The notes beneath the pieces are model-generated. The model saw only the letters and a program-made list of their open reading frames with translations, did no database searches and was not told the DNA's origin. A DNA stretch of 64,000 nt, from contig CANBTI010000004.1 in NCBI GenBank assembly GCA_947372355.1, positions 1-64,000 on the forward strand, given 5' to 3'. Of the stretch, positions 1 through 9,532 are shown in pieces (the stretch's first letter is position 1; each line of letters opens with the position of its first letter). Source of the DNA: Bdellovibrionales bacterium (GTDB lineage Bacteria; Bdellovibrionota; UBA1018; CAIMNF01). Both the position numbers and the translations under genes were made by a program.

Positions 1-2
1 GT

Positions 3-611
3 TTCAATGAAGATGCACGTGCCAGCACTTCTACCTGCGATGAAATGGCGAAAAAATTATATACGCCACAAGATGCAATTAAGGATATAAAATCAGGAAA
101 ATTAGTTTTTATGGGAAGAGATACCTTTCCAAAACATGCTTTAAATAAGAGCTGTGTTTATAAATCAGATCGAGCTTACATTATTTATAATAATTGTTTA
201 AGTAGCAAAAAAGAGTCAGCTCAATCTACGATTGATGTGATTTCTTTTGATGGAGATATTGTTAGTTTTAATATATTTAATTCTGGAAAAATTGAAAATC
301 AACAGTACAGCATGCTTTCTAGGTCTGAATACGATTTCACTTGGACTGTTTCGAGTACAAAAAGTTCGAAACCTGGAAATTTAAATGTGAACCAACTTAA
401 AACATACATTAAAAATTCTGAATATAATAAATTCTGCACTATCGGCTCTATGGGTAAAGCCCAAGATATGAGTTCCAAGGTATATTGTGAAAAAGGAATT
501 TCAGATGCAAGTTGGATGGCAGCAGGAGAAAGTTTTTGGAAAAATCCTGGATCCGAATGGCAACAAACTTTGCAGTACTTAAAAAATGCTGTATTAAATT
601 CTAATTTTTAA
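3..611 (+). CDS. hypothetical protein, 5' end truncated by window edge
   Basis: The frame is open from position 3 through the listed ATG at 45 to the stop at 609-611, with no stop upstream. The gene probably begins before the window. Confidence 0.6.
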   Translation, partial: FNEDARASTSTCDEMAKKLYTPQDAIKDIKSGKLVFMGRDTFPKHALNKSCVYKSDRAYIIYNNCLSSKKESAQSTIDVISFDGDIVSFNIFNSGKIENQQYSMLSRSEYDFTWTVSSTKSSKPGNLNVNQLKTYIKNSEYNKFCTIGSMGKAQDMSSKVYCEKGISDASWMAAGESFWKNPGSEWQQTLQYLKNAVLNSNF

Positions 612-623
612 ATAAGACAAAAA

Positions 624-1505
624 TTAATTTGGAATTTTTTTCAAGATAGATGCGTTCAAAAAAGCTCCGATTTCATGTTTCTTGTAATTAAGTTTTGTGT
701 AGTGAGCTTCATGATATTGCTTATTAAAAAGGTTCTTTTTGAAATCTTTTTCACCCATGGTGAGCATTCCGATCATTAAGTGAGTGTTGCTATCAAAAAT
801 AGGTGCTCCAGAACTGCCACCAAACGTATCTAGATCATGCTTGAAAGCAGGGTAATTTCCTTGTTTTTCATAATAAGTGGAACTGATTTCTGCATCATCA
901 GAAAATTTAGCGGGTAATCCAGATGGATAGTGAATGATAAAAACGCTTGTTCCAATCGGAGTATTCACTGCGTCTGGATTAAAATGAATAGGTTCTCTAC
1001 CCACCACATTACGATCTAAGATAACGAGCATAAAATCACTTTGATCGTAAATATCAAAAACGATGGATTTTCCGTAGTAAACATTGTCTTTGCTGATTTC
1101 TTGTTTAAAATCGCTCGAGTTTTCCATTTTGTAATCAAATACGAAAGCAGTTTGTGTTGCTGGAATATATTGAATGCAGTGAGTAGCGGTTAAAACAACA
1201 TTGGGAGCAATTAAGGTACCTGAGCAATAACTATGAGATGGTTGGGAATAAAAGGGCTCTCCAACTTGCAATTCACCTTCTTTTCCATGGGTATTGATTT
1301 GATCACGATATTTAAAGCTATTTTCTAAAGGAGTGAGCTCATCAGTGCGCATCAGAGTTACGGTTGAACGTGCTAGTAGTTGTATATCGTTAGAAGTTTC
1401 AAAAAGATCCTTCCGATTATCGTTTCCGTAGATGGAGGCTTGAGCAGAGAGCGCAAAAAGCATGAATGTAGTAGGCAGGGTGATTTTACTAAAAATGATA
1501 CTCAT
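624..1505 (-). CDS. secreted trypsin-like (S1/V8-type) serine protease
   Basis: N-terminal signal-like sequence. Triad motifs: LTATHC (His), SDFMLVIL (Asp), GGSSGAPIF (Ser). Confidence 0.85.
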   Translation of the reverse strand: MSIIFSKITLPTTFMLFALSAQASIYGNDNRKDLFETSNDIQLLARSTVTLMRTDELTPLENSFKYRDQINTHGKEGELQVGEPFYSQPSHSYCSGTLIAPNVVLTATHCIQYIPATQTAFVFDYKMENSSDFKQEISKDNVYYGKSIVFDIYDQSDFMLVILDRNVVGREPIHFNPDAVNTPIGTSVFIIHYPSGLPAKFSDDAEISSTYYEKQGNYPAFKHDLDTFGGSSGAPIFDSNTHLMIGMLTMGEKDFKKNLFNKQYHEAHYTKLNYKKHEIGAFLNASILKKIPN

Positions 1506-1585
1506 TGTTTAACTACTCCTCTAATTTTCTCATCGTAATACTAGAGAAGAAGAGCTTAGTCAACAATATTAGTTTAATTAATAAT

Positions 1586-2686
1586 TTAGGCTTTTTTGAA
1601 CTTTAACGTAATTTCAGTACCGGATTCATTAGGGAATTCTTCAATAGATTTAGATTTAATCTCAATGTTTCCTCCAAAAAGTTGCATATATTTTCGAACA
1701 ATAGGCATTCCAAAGCCAGTGCCTTTTTCATTTAGAGTACCCAAACGAGTCGTTTTTTCAGTTTTTGAGAAAAGCTTTAATCTGAGTTCTTCATTCATGC
1801 CCATGCCATGATCGCGCACTTTTACTTCTATCGAATCACCCGATTCAACTGCATGGATTAGGATCTTGCCCTTTTTGTAAGAAAATTTAATCGCATTAGA
1901 AACCACATTGTTAATCACTGAATTGAGTAATGCACTAGGTTCTGCAATAATTTTCATTTCCGGCATGCAATCAAATAAAATCTCAATTTCTTTTTGATGG
2001 ATGGTATCATTAAGGGTTGTTTTACAATCTCTAAAAACATCCATGAGAGTAACAACTTGTAAATCTGGTACTAATTTTTGATCATCCAGTGATTGTAATG
2101 TTCTTACATTTTTTATTAAGTCAGTGATTCTTTGAATTGTTTCTAATGCTTTGTTTTTAGGTGTTTCACGATCTTCAATTACTCTTGATAATTTCATGAC
2201 TGAACCCTGAAGGATCATGAGCATGTTATTAATATCATGCGAGAGGATGCGTGTGAGCATCGTTTGATCTTCAAATTGAGTTCTCAGTTTTTCTTGCAGA
2301 TCTACTGTTTGCAAGGAGCGAGATAATCTGGAGACCAGTTCTTTTTCTCTTGCTGGTTTTAAAATATAGTCATCGGCACCAGAATCAAAAGCCGCTGAAA
2401 GTTCAGTTTCGCCTGTTTGTGATGTAATGAATAATACCGGTGTGTCTTTCATGTCTGGATCTTGACGTATCACTCGGCATACTTCTGGTCCGGTCATTTC
2501 AGGCATTTCAAAATCAAGTAGAATGACATTCGGTTTAAACTCTTTTGCTACAGCTAATGCATTTTTAGGATTTTGTTCGAATTCTAAAAGAATATCGTAA
2601 GGTTTTAATATCTTGGCCAAGGCTAAATAATTAACCTTCATGTCGTCCACTACCAAGATTTTCTTATTCTTAAGAATATTAATCAC
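1586..2686 (-). CDS. REC-histidine kinase hybrid (N-terminal receiver, C-terminal kinase)
   Basis: REC motifs VVDD / ILLDFEMPEM / FITSQ / LKPA; H-box ILSHDINN; HATPase motifs NVVSNAIKF, DHGMGM, GTGFGMPIV. Confidence 0.9.
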   Translation of the reverse strand: MINILKNKKILVVDDMKVNYLALAKILKPYDILLEFEQNPKNALAVAKEFKPNVILLDFEMPEMTGPEVCRVIRQDPDMKDTPVLFITSQTGETELSAAFDSGADDYILKPAREKELVSRLSRSLQTVDLQEKLRTQFEDQTMLTRILSHDINNMLMILQGSVMKLSRVIEDRETPKNKALETIQRITDLIKNVRTLQSLDDQKLVPDLQVVTLMDVFRDCKTTLNDTIHQKEIEILFDCMPEMKIIAEPSALLNSVINNVVSNAIKFSYKKGKILIHAVESGDSIEVKVRDHGMGMNEELRLKLFSKTEKTTRLGTLNEKGTGFGMPIVRKYMQLFGGNIEIKSKSIEEFPNESGTEITLKFKKA

Positions 2687-2760
2687 ATTTTCTTCTCGGT
2701 AATCAGAATTGAATTATTTAGAAATTGTTAATATTTATAAAATGTCATAGATTAACTCTC

Positions 2761-3240
2761 GTGTTCAAGCGTCAAGATTTATTCACTCATGGTTATTATC
2801 TTCAAAAATTTTCGCTCCACCCTCAGGTGCAAAAATTAGTAGAGCTTGAAAAATGGAATGAGATAGATCAATTATTTATTCAACTCACTTCACCGGTGGG
2901 TGAGCTATTTTCATTCATTCAAAATTTCCATTCATTTTCAAAAATTGAAACGATGCTGAGCATTCGTGAATCATCAAATCCTGATGAGGAAGATGGAATT
3001 TGGCATGATGATGGGAGTCGTATTTTTGCGTTTTCATTATCACTCAATCTTCACCCGGATAAAATTGAAGGGGGTGAGCTGGAGCTACGTTTAAAAAATG
3101 AAGAAGTTTCAGAAATGATCTTCACACCCGAATTTGGAACTGCGATTCTTTTTTTAACCGGTATACATGGTTATGAACATCGAACCAGACAGGTAAAAAA
3201 AGGGAGAAGAATTATGCTAGTGGGTTGGTGTAGTGATTAG
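2761..3240 (+). CDS. 2OG-Fe(II) oxygenase (prolyl 4-hydroxylase-like)
   Basis: WHDDGS (HxD), GGELEL, and FLTGIHGYEHRTRQVKKGRRIMLVGW (distal His/Arg). The GTG at 2761 is a more plausible start than the TTG at 2725. Confidence 0.75.
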   Translation: MFKRQDLFTHGYYLQKFSLHPQVQKLVELEKWNEIDQLFIQLTSPVGELFSFIQNFHSFSKIETMLSIRESSNPDEEDGIWHDDGSRIFAFSLSLNLHPDKIEGGELELRLKNEEVSEMIFTPEFGTAILFLTGIHGYEHRTRQVKKGRRIMLVGWCSD

Positions 3241-3254
3241 TTAAAATTTTAATT

Positions 3255-4844
3255 TTACTTTCTCCCAACTAATTTCGCAATTTCTTGAGCTAATTTGATA
3301 GAATCAATTGGTTTTGATAAATGGGATTGAAAACCAGCTTTTTGTGTATTTTGAATGTCTTTCTCGCTTGCATATGCGGTGAGGGCAATGGCAGGAGTTT
3401 TTCCAAGTTCTGATTTCATGGCTCTGATTTTTTTTATCAAACAAAATCCATCTTCAGAAGGCATGGCTATATCACTCACTAAAACATCGGGTTTGAATAT
3501 TTCTAAAAATTCCATACATAATTTCACTGAAAGAGCTGTTTTAGTTTCAGCGCCATAAGATTGAAGCATTAAGGCAAAAGCTTCGCTTGCATCGATTTCA
3601 TCTTCAACGAGGAGTACTTTTATGCCCTTTAATAAAGATTCATGAAGATTAATCATTTCATTCGGAATTGCTTTTATATCTGGTGTGCCTGCTCCTAAAC
3701 TTACAATATTAGGAAATAAAACAGTAAAGGTTGTTCCTTTTCCATCTCCCGCACTTTCAGCAGAAATGGTTCCTTGATGCATTTCTACTAATTTTCGAAC
3801 AATTGATAAACCAAGTCCTAATCCTCCATAAGCTCGAGTACTAGAACTATCCAATTGGGTGAATTGATCAAAAATAATAGGTAAAAAATCTGATTTAATT
3901 CCTTTGCCAAAATCACGCACTTGAATTCTAATTTTATCTCCGGAAGGTAGATTTAATTGATCCATTGAAACGATAATTTTGCTGTGAGGAGGAGAAAATT
4001 TAATAGCGTTCGTGATTAGGTTCCATAAAACTTGTTGTAATCGAAGAGGATCAGCATCAATTCGTTTTATTTTTGGATCAACACTTGTTTCGATTTGAAT
4101 CGATTTTGTAGCAGCAAAATTTTTAATAGAATCCACAGCTTCAGAAATAATATTTCGTGGGCACACATTTTCTATTTCAAGATTGAGCTTTCCAGCTTGA
4201 ATTCTAGAAATGTCCAAAAGATCATCAATCAATTGGCTTTGAGCCAATGCGCTTCTTTCGATCACCGCAACTGCATGTTTAGTTTTCTCGGTATCCAGTT
4301 TTCCACTACTCAGCATTTGTGCCCAACTTAAAATGTTAGTGAGTGGGGTACGAAGTTCATGGGAAAGGGTAGTTAAAAATTCATCCTTGATCAAATTAGC
4401 TTTTTCGGCTGCTGCACGAGCTTGCTTTTCTCGAATGAGAATATCAGCACGTTCTTTTTCTAGTTCCTTAATTTCAGAGATATCTCGAACAGTAGCAGTG
4501 ATAAAAGTGCCGTCCTGATTTTTAAATAGATTGAGGGAAACATCGATAGGAAAAATTTTCCCATCTTTTCTATTGCCAAAAATTTCTAGTTTTGAACCCA
4601 TTTCACTATTTGTAGGATGGGATAAATAATCTTCTATTTTTTTGATATGAAAAATTCTTATTGAATCAGGAATTAAGATTTCTACCATTTGCTTTTGTAA
4701 TTCGAGGGATGAGTAACCAAACATTGTTTCAATTTGAAGATTAGAAAATTCAATGATTCCTTCTTGATTAACAATTAAAATACCATCTTTTGCTGTATTG
4801 ATTAAATGGTGGTATTTTTCTTCAGTTAAAAATCGATCTGTCAT
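3255..4844 (-). CDS. PAS-histidine kinase-REC hybrid sensor kinase
   Basis: PAS (GILIVNQEGIIEFSN), H-box TLSHELRTPLTNIL, HATPase (NLITNAIKFS, GLGLGLSIV), C-terminal REC (LLVEDE, VSDIAMPSEDG, ALTAYAS, SKPID). Confidence 0.93.
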   Translation of the reverse strand: MTDRFLTEEKYHHLINTAKDGILIVNQEGIIEFSNLQIETMFGYSSLELQKQMVEILIPDSIRIFHIKKIEDYLSHPTNSEMGSKLEIFGNRKDGKIFPIDVSLNLFKNQDGTFITATVRDISEIKELEKERADILIREKQARAAAEKANLIKDEFLTTLSHELRTPLTNILSWAQMLSSGKLDTEKTKHAVAVIERSALAQSQLIDDLLDISRIQAGKLNLEIENVCPRNIISEAVDSIKNFAATKSIQIETSVDPKIKRIDADPLRLQQVLWNLITNAIKFSPPHSKIIVSMDQLNLPSGDKIRIQVRDFGKGIKSDFLPIIFDQFTQLDSSSTRAYGGLGLGLSIVRKLVEMHQGTISAESAGDGKGTTFTVLFPNIVSLGAGTPDIKAIPNEMINLHESLLKGIKVLLVEDEIDASEAFALMLQSYGAETKTALSVKLCMEFLEIFKPDVLVSDIAMPSEDGFCLIKKIRAMKSELGKTPAIALTAYASEKDIQNTQKAGFQSHLSKPIDSIKLAQEIAKLVGRK

Positions 4845-4855
4845 AGTGTGTTATC

Positions 4856-5236
4856 TTAAGTTGCATTGGGTTGTTTTTCAAACCTTTTGATTGTTTTGAG
4901 CAATTCATCGAGTTTAAAGGGTTTTGCAACCCATCCAATGGCACTGATGTCTTTAGCTCGTTGTTCGGCATCGGCGGCTGCAGTCATCACTACAATGGGG
5001 CAAAGATGGTCGTGTTTGGAGATAAACTCAATTGCAAATTGCCATCCATCCATCACGGGCATTTTCATGTCTAACAGGATCAGATTTGGCAATGAATGAG
5101 TTTCCATTAGCTTCATCGCTTCGAAGCCATTTTCAGCAGTGAGGGTATGGTAATCTTCTGATTCTAAAAATATTTTTAAGGTAGAGAGAATGTCTTGATC
5201 ATCTTCCACCACTAAAATGGTTTTTTTTTCACTCAT
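4856..5236 (-). CDS. single-domain response regulator
   Basis: REC motifs VVEDD, ILLDMKMPVMDG, MTAA, AKPF. No output domain. Confidence 0.92.
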   Translation of the reverse strand: MSEKKTILVVEDDQDILSTLKIFLESEDYHTLTAENGFEAMKLMETHSLPNLILLDMKMPVMDGWQFAIEFISKHDHLCPIVVMTAAADAEQRAKDISAIGWVAKPFKLDELLKTIKRFEKQPNAT

Positions 5237-6741
5237 ATTTCTGCGGTCTTTCTGGGAAGATCAAAATAAAAAGTGCTACCTTTTCCTAATTTACTTTCAA
5301 TGCCAATGGTTCCCCCATGGAGTTCAATCATTTTCCGGCTGATGTATAAACCTAACCCCAAACCAACAGTGTGTTCCACTTCTTCACCCGTTCCTCTGGT
5401 AATCGCTCCAAATAAATTCTTTTGAGCTTTTTCTGAAATTCCAGCGCCGTAATCCTTCACTGAAACGCGCACCTTTTCAGGATTTATTTCTAAACCGATT
5501 TCTATGGGTGTGCTTTCAAGAGTGTATTTTATGGCATTATCTAAAAGATTTGAAATCACTTGGTAGATTCGCACTCGATCAATGTTGATCATCAAAGTGG
5601 ATGCGTTTTTAGAAAATTCAATGGTTCTATTGTTTGAACGAAGTTTAAAATCTTCCATACATTCGGTAATCAGTTCTACTAATTCAGTAACTTCGAGTTT
5701 TATTTTAACGATGCCATGTTCTAATCTTGAAACATCGAGCAGATCGATCACCAATTTTGCAATTCTATCTGATTGTGCATTTAAGCGAGACAATGTTTTA
5801 GAATCTACTGGAATTCCGTGATCAAGGTTTCTTTGGGTGAGTTGAAGAAGGAGTGAAAAAGCAGTCACGGGAGTTCGTAATTCATGTGCTGCCACATCCA
5901 AAAAATGTGATTTCAGGTGTGTCGCATTTTCACTTTCTTCACGTGCTTTAATGAGGTCTTTTTCTAATTGATGTCTTTCGGTGATGTCTAAAAATATTAG
6001 TATTCCTGCCATGATTGATCCATCTGGTTTCAATATTGGAGCAGCATTTCCCATCATCACTTTTTCTTTTTGATTTGGACTCTTCAGAATAAACTCTTCG
6101 ATACTTTTTTTACCTTCATAAATAGCTCGATGCAGTGGCATTTTATTAACTGGATAAGGGGTTCCGTTCAGATAATATTTTTGCCAATGAGAAATATTTT
6201 CGTTTATTTTTAGATCTTGATTCAATCCACGGATTAATCTCCCCGCTTGATTGATGTATTTGATATTTCCTGAGGGAGCGTCGGCAATCACAATCCCAGC
6301 TTGACTTTGATCCATCGCTGCTTGAAATAATGCATTGAGTTCAGAAGTTTTTTCTCTTAATTGAATTTCCTTGGTGACATCGGTGAAATTAACAACAATT
6401 TGGGATAATTCTTGATTCGTCTTGAACTCTGGATAAGCGTGACACAAAACCCATGTTGGATGATCTTGATTCGGGATGATAATACCCAAAATTTGATTTT
6501 TAAATTCTCTTTTTGAAATACAAACACGGTTTACTGGAAATTCATTGATCGGAAGCGGAGAGCCATTTTCATTGACAAATTTCCAACTCGGATCGGTGGA
6601 AAATTTTCCCTTCATTTCTTCTCTTGAAATTCCGAGTAAATTTGAAGCCATCTGATTAGCAAATAATATGGCAGTAGTGGAATCATGAACCACTACGCCA
6701 ACACTCAGATTCTCGAGTAATGAGTGCAATTCAACTTTCAT
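5233..6741 (-). CDS. PAS-PAS sensor histidine kinase
   Basis: H-box DVAAHELRTPVTAF; HATPase NLLDNAIKYT, DYGAGI, GLGLGLYIS. ATG at 6741 (MKVELHSLLENL) preferred over the longer ORF start. 4-nt overlap with the downstream response regulator. Confidence 0.9.
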   Translation of the reverse strand: MKVELHSLLENLSVGVVVHDSTTAILFANQMASNLLGISREEMKGKFSTDPSWKFVNENGSPLPINEFPVNRVCISKREFKNQILGIIIPNQDHPTWVLCHAYPEFKTNQELSQIVVNFTDVTKEIQLREKTSELNALFQAAMDQSQAGIVIADAPSGNIKYINQAGRLIRGLNQDLKINENISHWQKYYLNGTPYPVNKMPLHRAIYEGKKSIEEFILKSPNQKEKVMMGNAAPILKPDGSIMAGILIFLDITERHQLEKDLIKAREESENATHLKSHFLDVAAHELRTPVTAFSLLLQLTQRNLDHGIPVDSKTLSRLNAQSDRIAKLVIDLLDVSRLEHGIVKIKLEVTELVELITECMEDFKLRSNNRTIEFSKNASTLMINIDRVRIYQVISNLLDNAIKYTLESTPIEIGLEINPEKVRVSVKDYGAGISEKAQKNLFGAITRGTGEEVEHTVGLGLGLYISRKMIELHGGTIGIESKLGKGSTFYFDLPRKTAEI

Positions 6742-6833
6742 GTAAGATTTACTTACAAGTTTCGTTCCAAAAATTATTTTTAAATTTATTTTATATCCAT
6801 AGGGATTCGCCACCATCCCGCATAGGATGTGCA

Positions 6834-7166
6834 ATGAAAATTTTGAGTCCGTGCCTTGATTGTGGTGCTTGCTGTGCAAGGTTTCGGATCTCCTATTATT
6901 GGGATGAAAAGGTGCCTGAAGGGTTTTTTCATGAAACAACACCCATGTTTCGTTCTCTCAAAAGCAAAAAAGATCCAGAAGGACGCCCCCGCTGTAACGC
7001 ACTCCAGGGTATTATTGGCACTGAGGTTTCCTGCGGAATTTATGAAAATCGTCCTTCACCATGCCGTGATTTTAAACATTCTTACGAAGATGGCGGACCC
7101 AGCGAGCCCCGTTGTGATGAAGCAAGACTCAAATTCGGAATGAAACCTTTACCAGTGCCAATGTGA
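6834..7166 (+). CDS. YkgJ-like cysteine cluster protein
   Basis: CLDCGACCARF ... CNALQG ... CGIYENRPSPCRDF motif pattern. Internal ATG at 6834 chosen. Confidence 0.8.
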   Translation: MKILSPCLDCGACCARFRISYYWDEKVPEGFFHETTPMFRSLKSKKDPEGRPRCNALQGIIGTEVSCGIYENRPSPCRDFKHSYEDGGPSEPRCDEARLKFGMKPLPVPM

Positions 7167-7278
7167 CTGAGCTCGCAACTCACACTGCATTATGTCTATG
7201 ATTTTATGTGAATTTTATTTGGTATAAATCCTGCTTTGCAATGCTATATCTGAATGAATAGGTGGGGGCCTAATCCAA

Positions 7279-9498
7279 ATGAATATCTCTAAATCTCTGA
7301 TTGTTCTCTTCGTTGTTTTATCTGCTTGTTCAAAATCATCTGAAAATAAAGTGAGTGATCAAAATCTTCGGAACAACACTTTGCCAGTGGATTCTATGGT
7401 TTCTGGAATGCGAGTGTTGAGAAATGATCAACTCATTACAAAACTCAATGCGGATACACTTTTGAGTAGTGCCAATGGCGATGCTTCAAAATTTTTAAAA
7501 TCATCATCGTTAATCGATGAGCGCACGGTTTACCAAGGAAAATTCCCTACTGAAGATGTTACGATGCCAACAGTAGATACAGCCAATGATTCATTAATTT
7601 TGGGTTTACCCCTTGGTTCTTTGGGTGAAGAACGCGTTTTAGGTGGAGTGATCACAGAAGTTTCAAACACCTCTGATGATAATTTAGGAAATTTAAAACT
7701 TTCTGATTTCCCGATGGTTCACGGAAAATTAATGTTAGCGGCTTTGAATACCAATTCTCCGGAATTAATTTTGGTTGGTTGTTCTTCTAAATGCCAAGAA
7801 TCTTCACCTCGTTTACCCCAAATTGCTTTTCCAATCACAGCAGTAGACACTCAAAATAATTTACTCATGATCGATATTTCCGCTGTGGGTAAAGCCCTTG
7901 ATCTTCTCACGATGCAAGATCCGGAAGGAAAAGATTCAGGATTAAAATCAATTTCTACAGTAGCTAAAACTTTCGATTTCTCGCTTCAAACTATTATTTT
8001 TGATGTAGAATCAAAATTAACAGCGGTGGACCCAAAAGAAAATCCAGTTCCCGATACCAACCTTACCGTACGTTGGTATCTAAAATCAGCAGCCGCGTTT
8101 GATCCTGCATTTGAAACACGTGATGCCACTCCTGGTGTAGGCTTTTTCATGACCGACACCGCTGCTAATCCTAAAATCAAACGTTGGTCTCTTGCTCGTT
8201 ATGGCGATGCTGGAATTAAGTATTATTTAAAACACATTCCAACAGAGTGGCAGCCTGCGTTTGCTTCCTCTTTTGATGAATGGAATGATACTTTTCAAAA
8301 AATCTTGGGACGTAAAATATTTGATTACGAATTTATCCCAGAAGGGGATGCAAGAAACAATCTGATCATCACCGGAGATGTTCGCTACAATGTAGTGGAG
8401 TGGGATCTCGTGAATAAAGCTACCTACGGCGGATTAGGGCCATCTTTTGCGAATGAATACACGGGCGAAGATTTAAGTACAAACGTTCTCATTCAAGGCC
8501 CAACCATCATGAAACTTTATACGGATTGGTACAAAGTGAGTGCTGCGGTTCAGGCTTTAACTGCTCAAGGAAAATCCGCTGAAGCTGATGTGGTGTTACG
8601 TGATTATAGTCAATCCGCAGATGCGATGATTCAAAAATCTTCTCAGCATTCTTTAACTTTGAATAAAACTCGAGGTTTTAGAATTCACTCCGAACTTCCG
8701 GAATTAGAAGATCCAATGGCTCAAAGAAATGATTTTGAAGATCTACCACCGAATGTAGATTTTAAAACTTACATGAATGGTTATTTTCACGACATGCTCA
8801 CGCATGAACTCGGACATAATCTTGGATTACGCCACAACTTCAGAGGAAACATGGGCGCAACTGATACTGGAGTGAAGGGTTCTACTTCACGTTCCGTGAT
8901 GGAATATCTTGGCCGTCCTTACCGTTACTTGGATGGAGTGGGCGAGTATGATGTGATGGCGCTTCAATATGGATACGGCAATGTGAAGCCTGCTCATTTG
9001 GATTGGTTTTGTACCGATGATAATGCATGGAGCGCTGATGATGCTACCACTTCACCTGAGTGCACGATCGATGATGCTACTGGTGATCCATTCACTTTCT
9101 TCGAATTTAGATTAGCTAAAACTCTGGATCGAATCAGTGCTCGCGGGCAAGCTTATGCTCCGGTATGGAAAATCGATGATATGGCTTCTCAATTGGGAGC
9201 GGCCTCTAAGGGCTTACTCAGTTATGCATTGATCTCAGATAAAAACTCAACCCTCACTAATTTTTACGGAAAAGTAGGACGTCCTACTGACGTGAAATCA
9301 ATGAAGCAGTTTGTGACAGCGCGTGTGAAACAGCAATTGTGTGATCCAAACCTTGATCTCGTGATTGCTGGCAAATATGATACTGCTTCCCAAACACTCA
9401 CTCGTGAGAACATAAAATTACTTCGCGAGAAAATATTGAGTAACTTCCAAAAAGCTGGAATTGATCTTGGTTTTGATGTGAATTGTAGTACTCTTTAA
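7279..9498 (+). CDS. zinc metalloprotease lipoprotein (metzincin-type)
   Basis: Lipobox-like LFVVLSACS; HELGHNLGLRHNFRGN (HExxHxxGxxH); downstream SVMEY Met-turn-like motif. Confidence 0.85.
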   Translation: MNISKSLIVLFVVLSACSKSSENKVSDQNLRNNTLPVDSMVSGMRVLRNDQLITKLNADTLLSSANGDASKFLKSSSLIDERTVYQGKFPTEDVTMPTVDTANDSLILGLPLGSLGEERVLGGVITEVSNTSDDNLGNLKLSDFPMVHGKLMLAALNTNSPELILVGCSSKCQESSPRLPQIAFPITAVDTQNNLLMIDISAVGKALDLLTMQDPEGKDSGLKSISTVAKTFDFSLQTIIFDVESKLTAVDPKENPVPDTNLTVRWYLKSAAAFDPAFETRDATPGVGFFMTDTAANPKIKRWSLARYGDAGIKYYLKHIPTEWQPAFASSFDEWNDTFQKILGRKIFDYEFIPEGDARNNLIITGDVRYNVVEWDLVNKATYGGLGPSFANEYTGEDLSTNVLIQGPTIMKLYTDWYKVSAAVQALTAQGKSAEADVVLRDYSQSADAMIQKSSQHSLTLNKTRGFRIHSELPELEDPMAQRNDFEDLPPNVDFKTYMNGYFHDMLTHELGHNLGLRHNFRGNMGATDTGVKGSTSRSVMEYLGRPYRYLDGVGEYDVMALQYGYGNVKPAHLDWFCTDDNAWSADDATTSPECTIDDATGDPFTFFEFRLAKTLDRISARGQAYAPVWKIDDMASQLGAASKGLLSYALISDKNSTLTNFYGKVGRPTDVKSMKQFVTARVKQQLCDPNLDLVIAGKYDTASQTLTRENIKLLREKILSNFQKAGIDLGFDVNCSTL

Positions 9499-9532
9499 TT
9501 GAACAAAGAAGTTTAACGAGGGGGATATTGCG

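Noticed and set aside
5582-5821. Many short ORFs on the strand opposite known genes (e.g. 5582-5821, 34386-34634, 38813-39076, 50493-50750)
   Set aside because: They lie fully antisense to well-supported genes, have no recognisable motifs, and those opposite MCP tips or the pgk tail merely mirror their repetitive codon composition.
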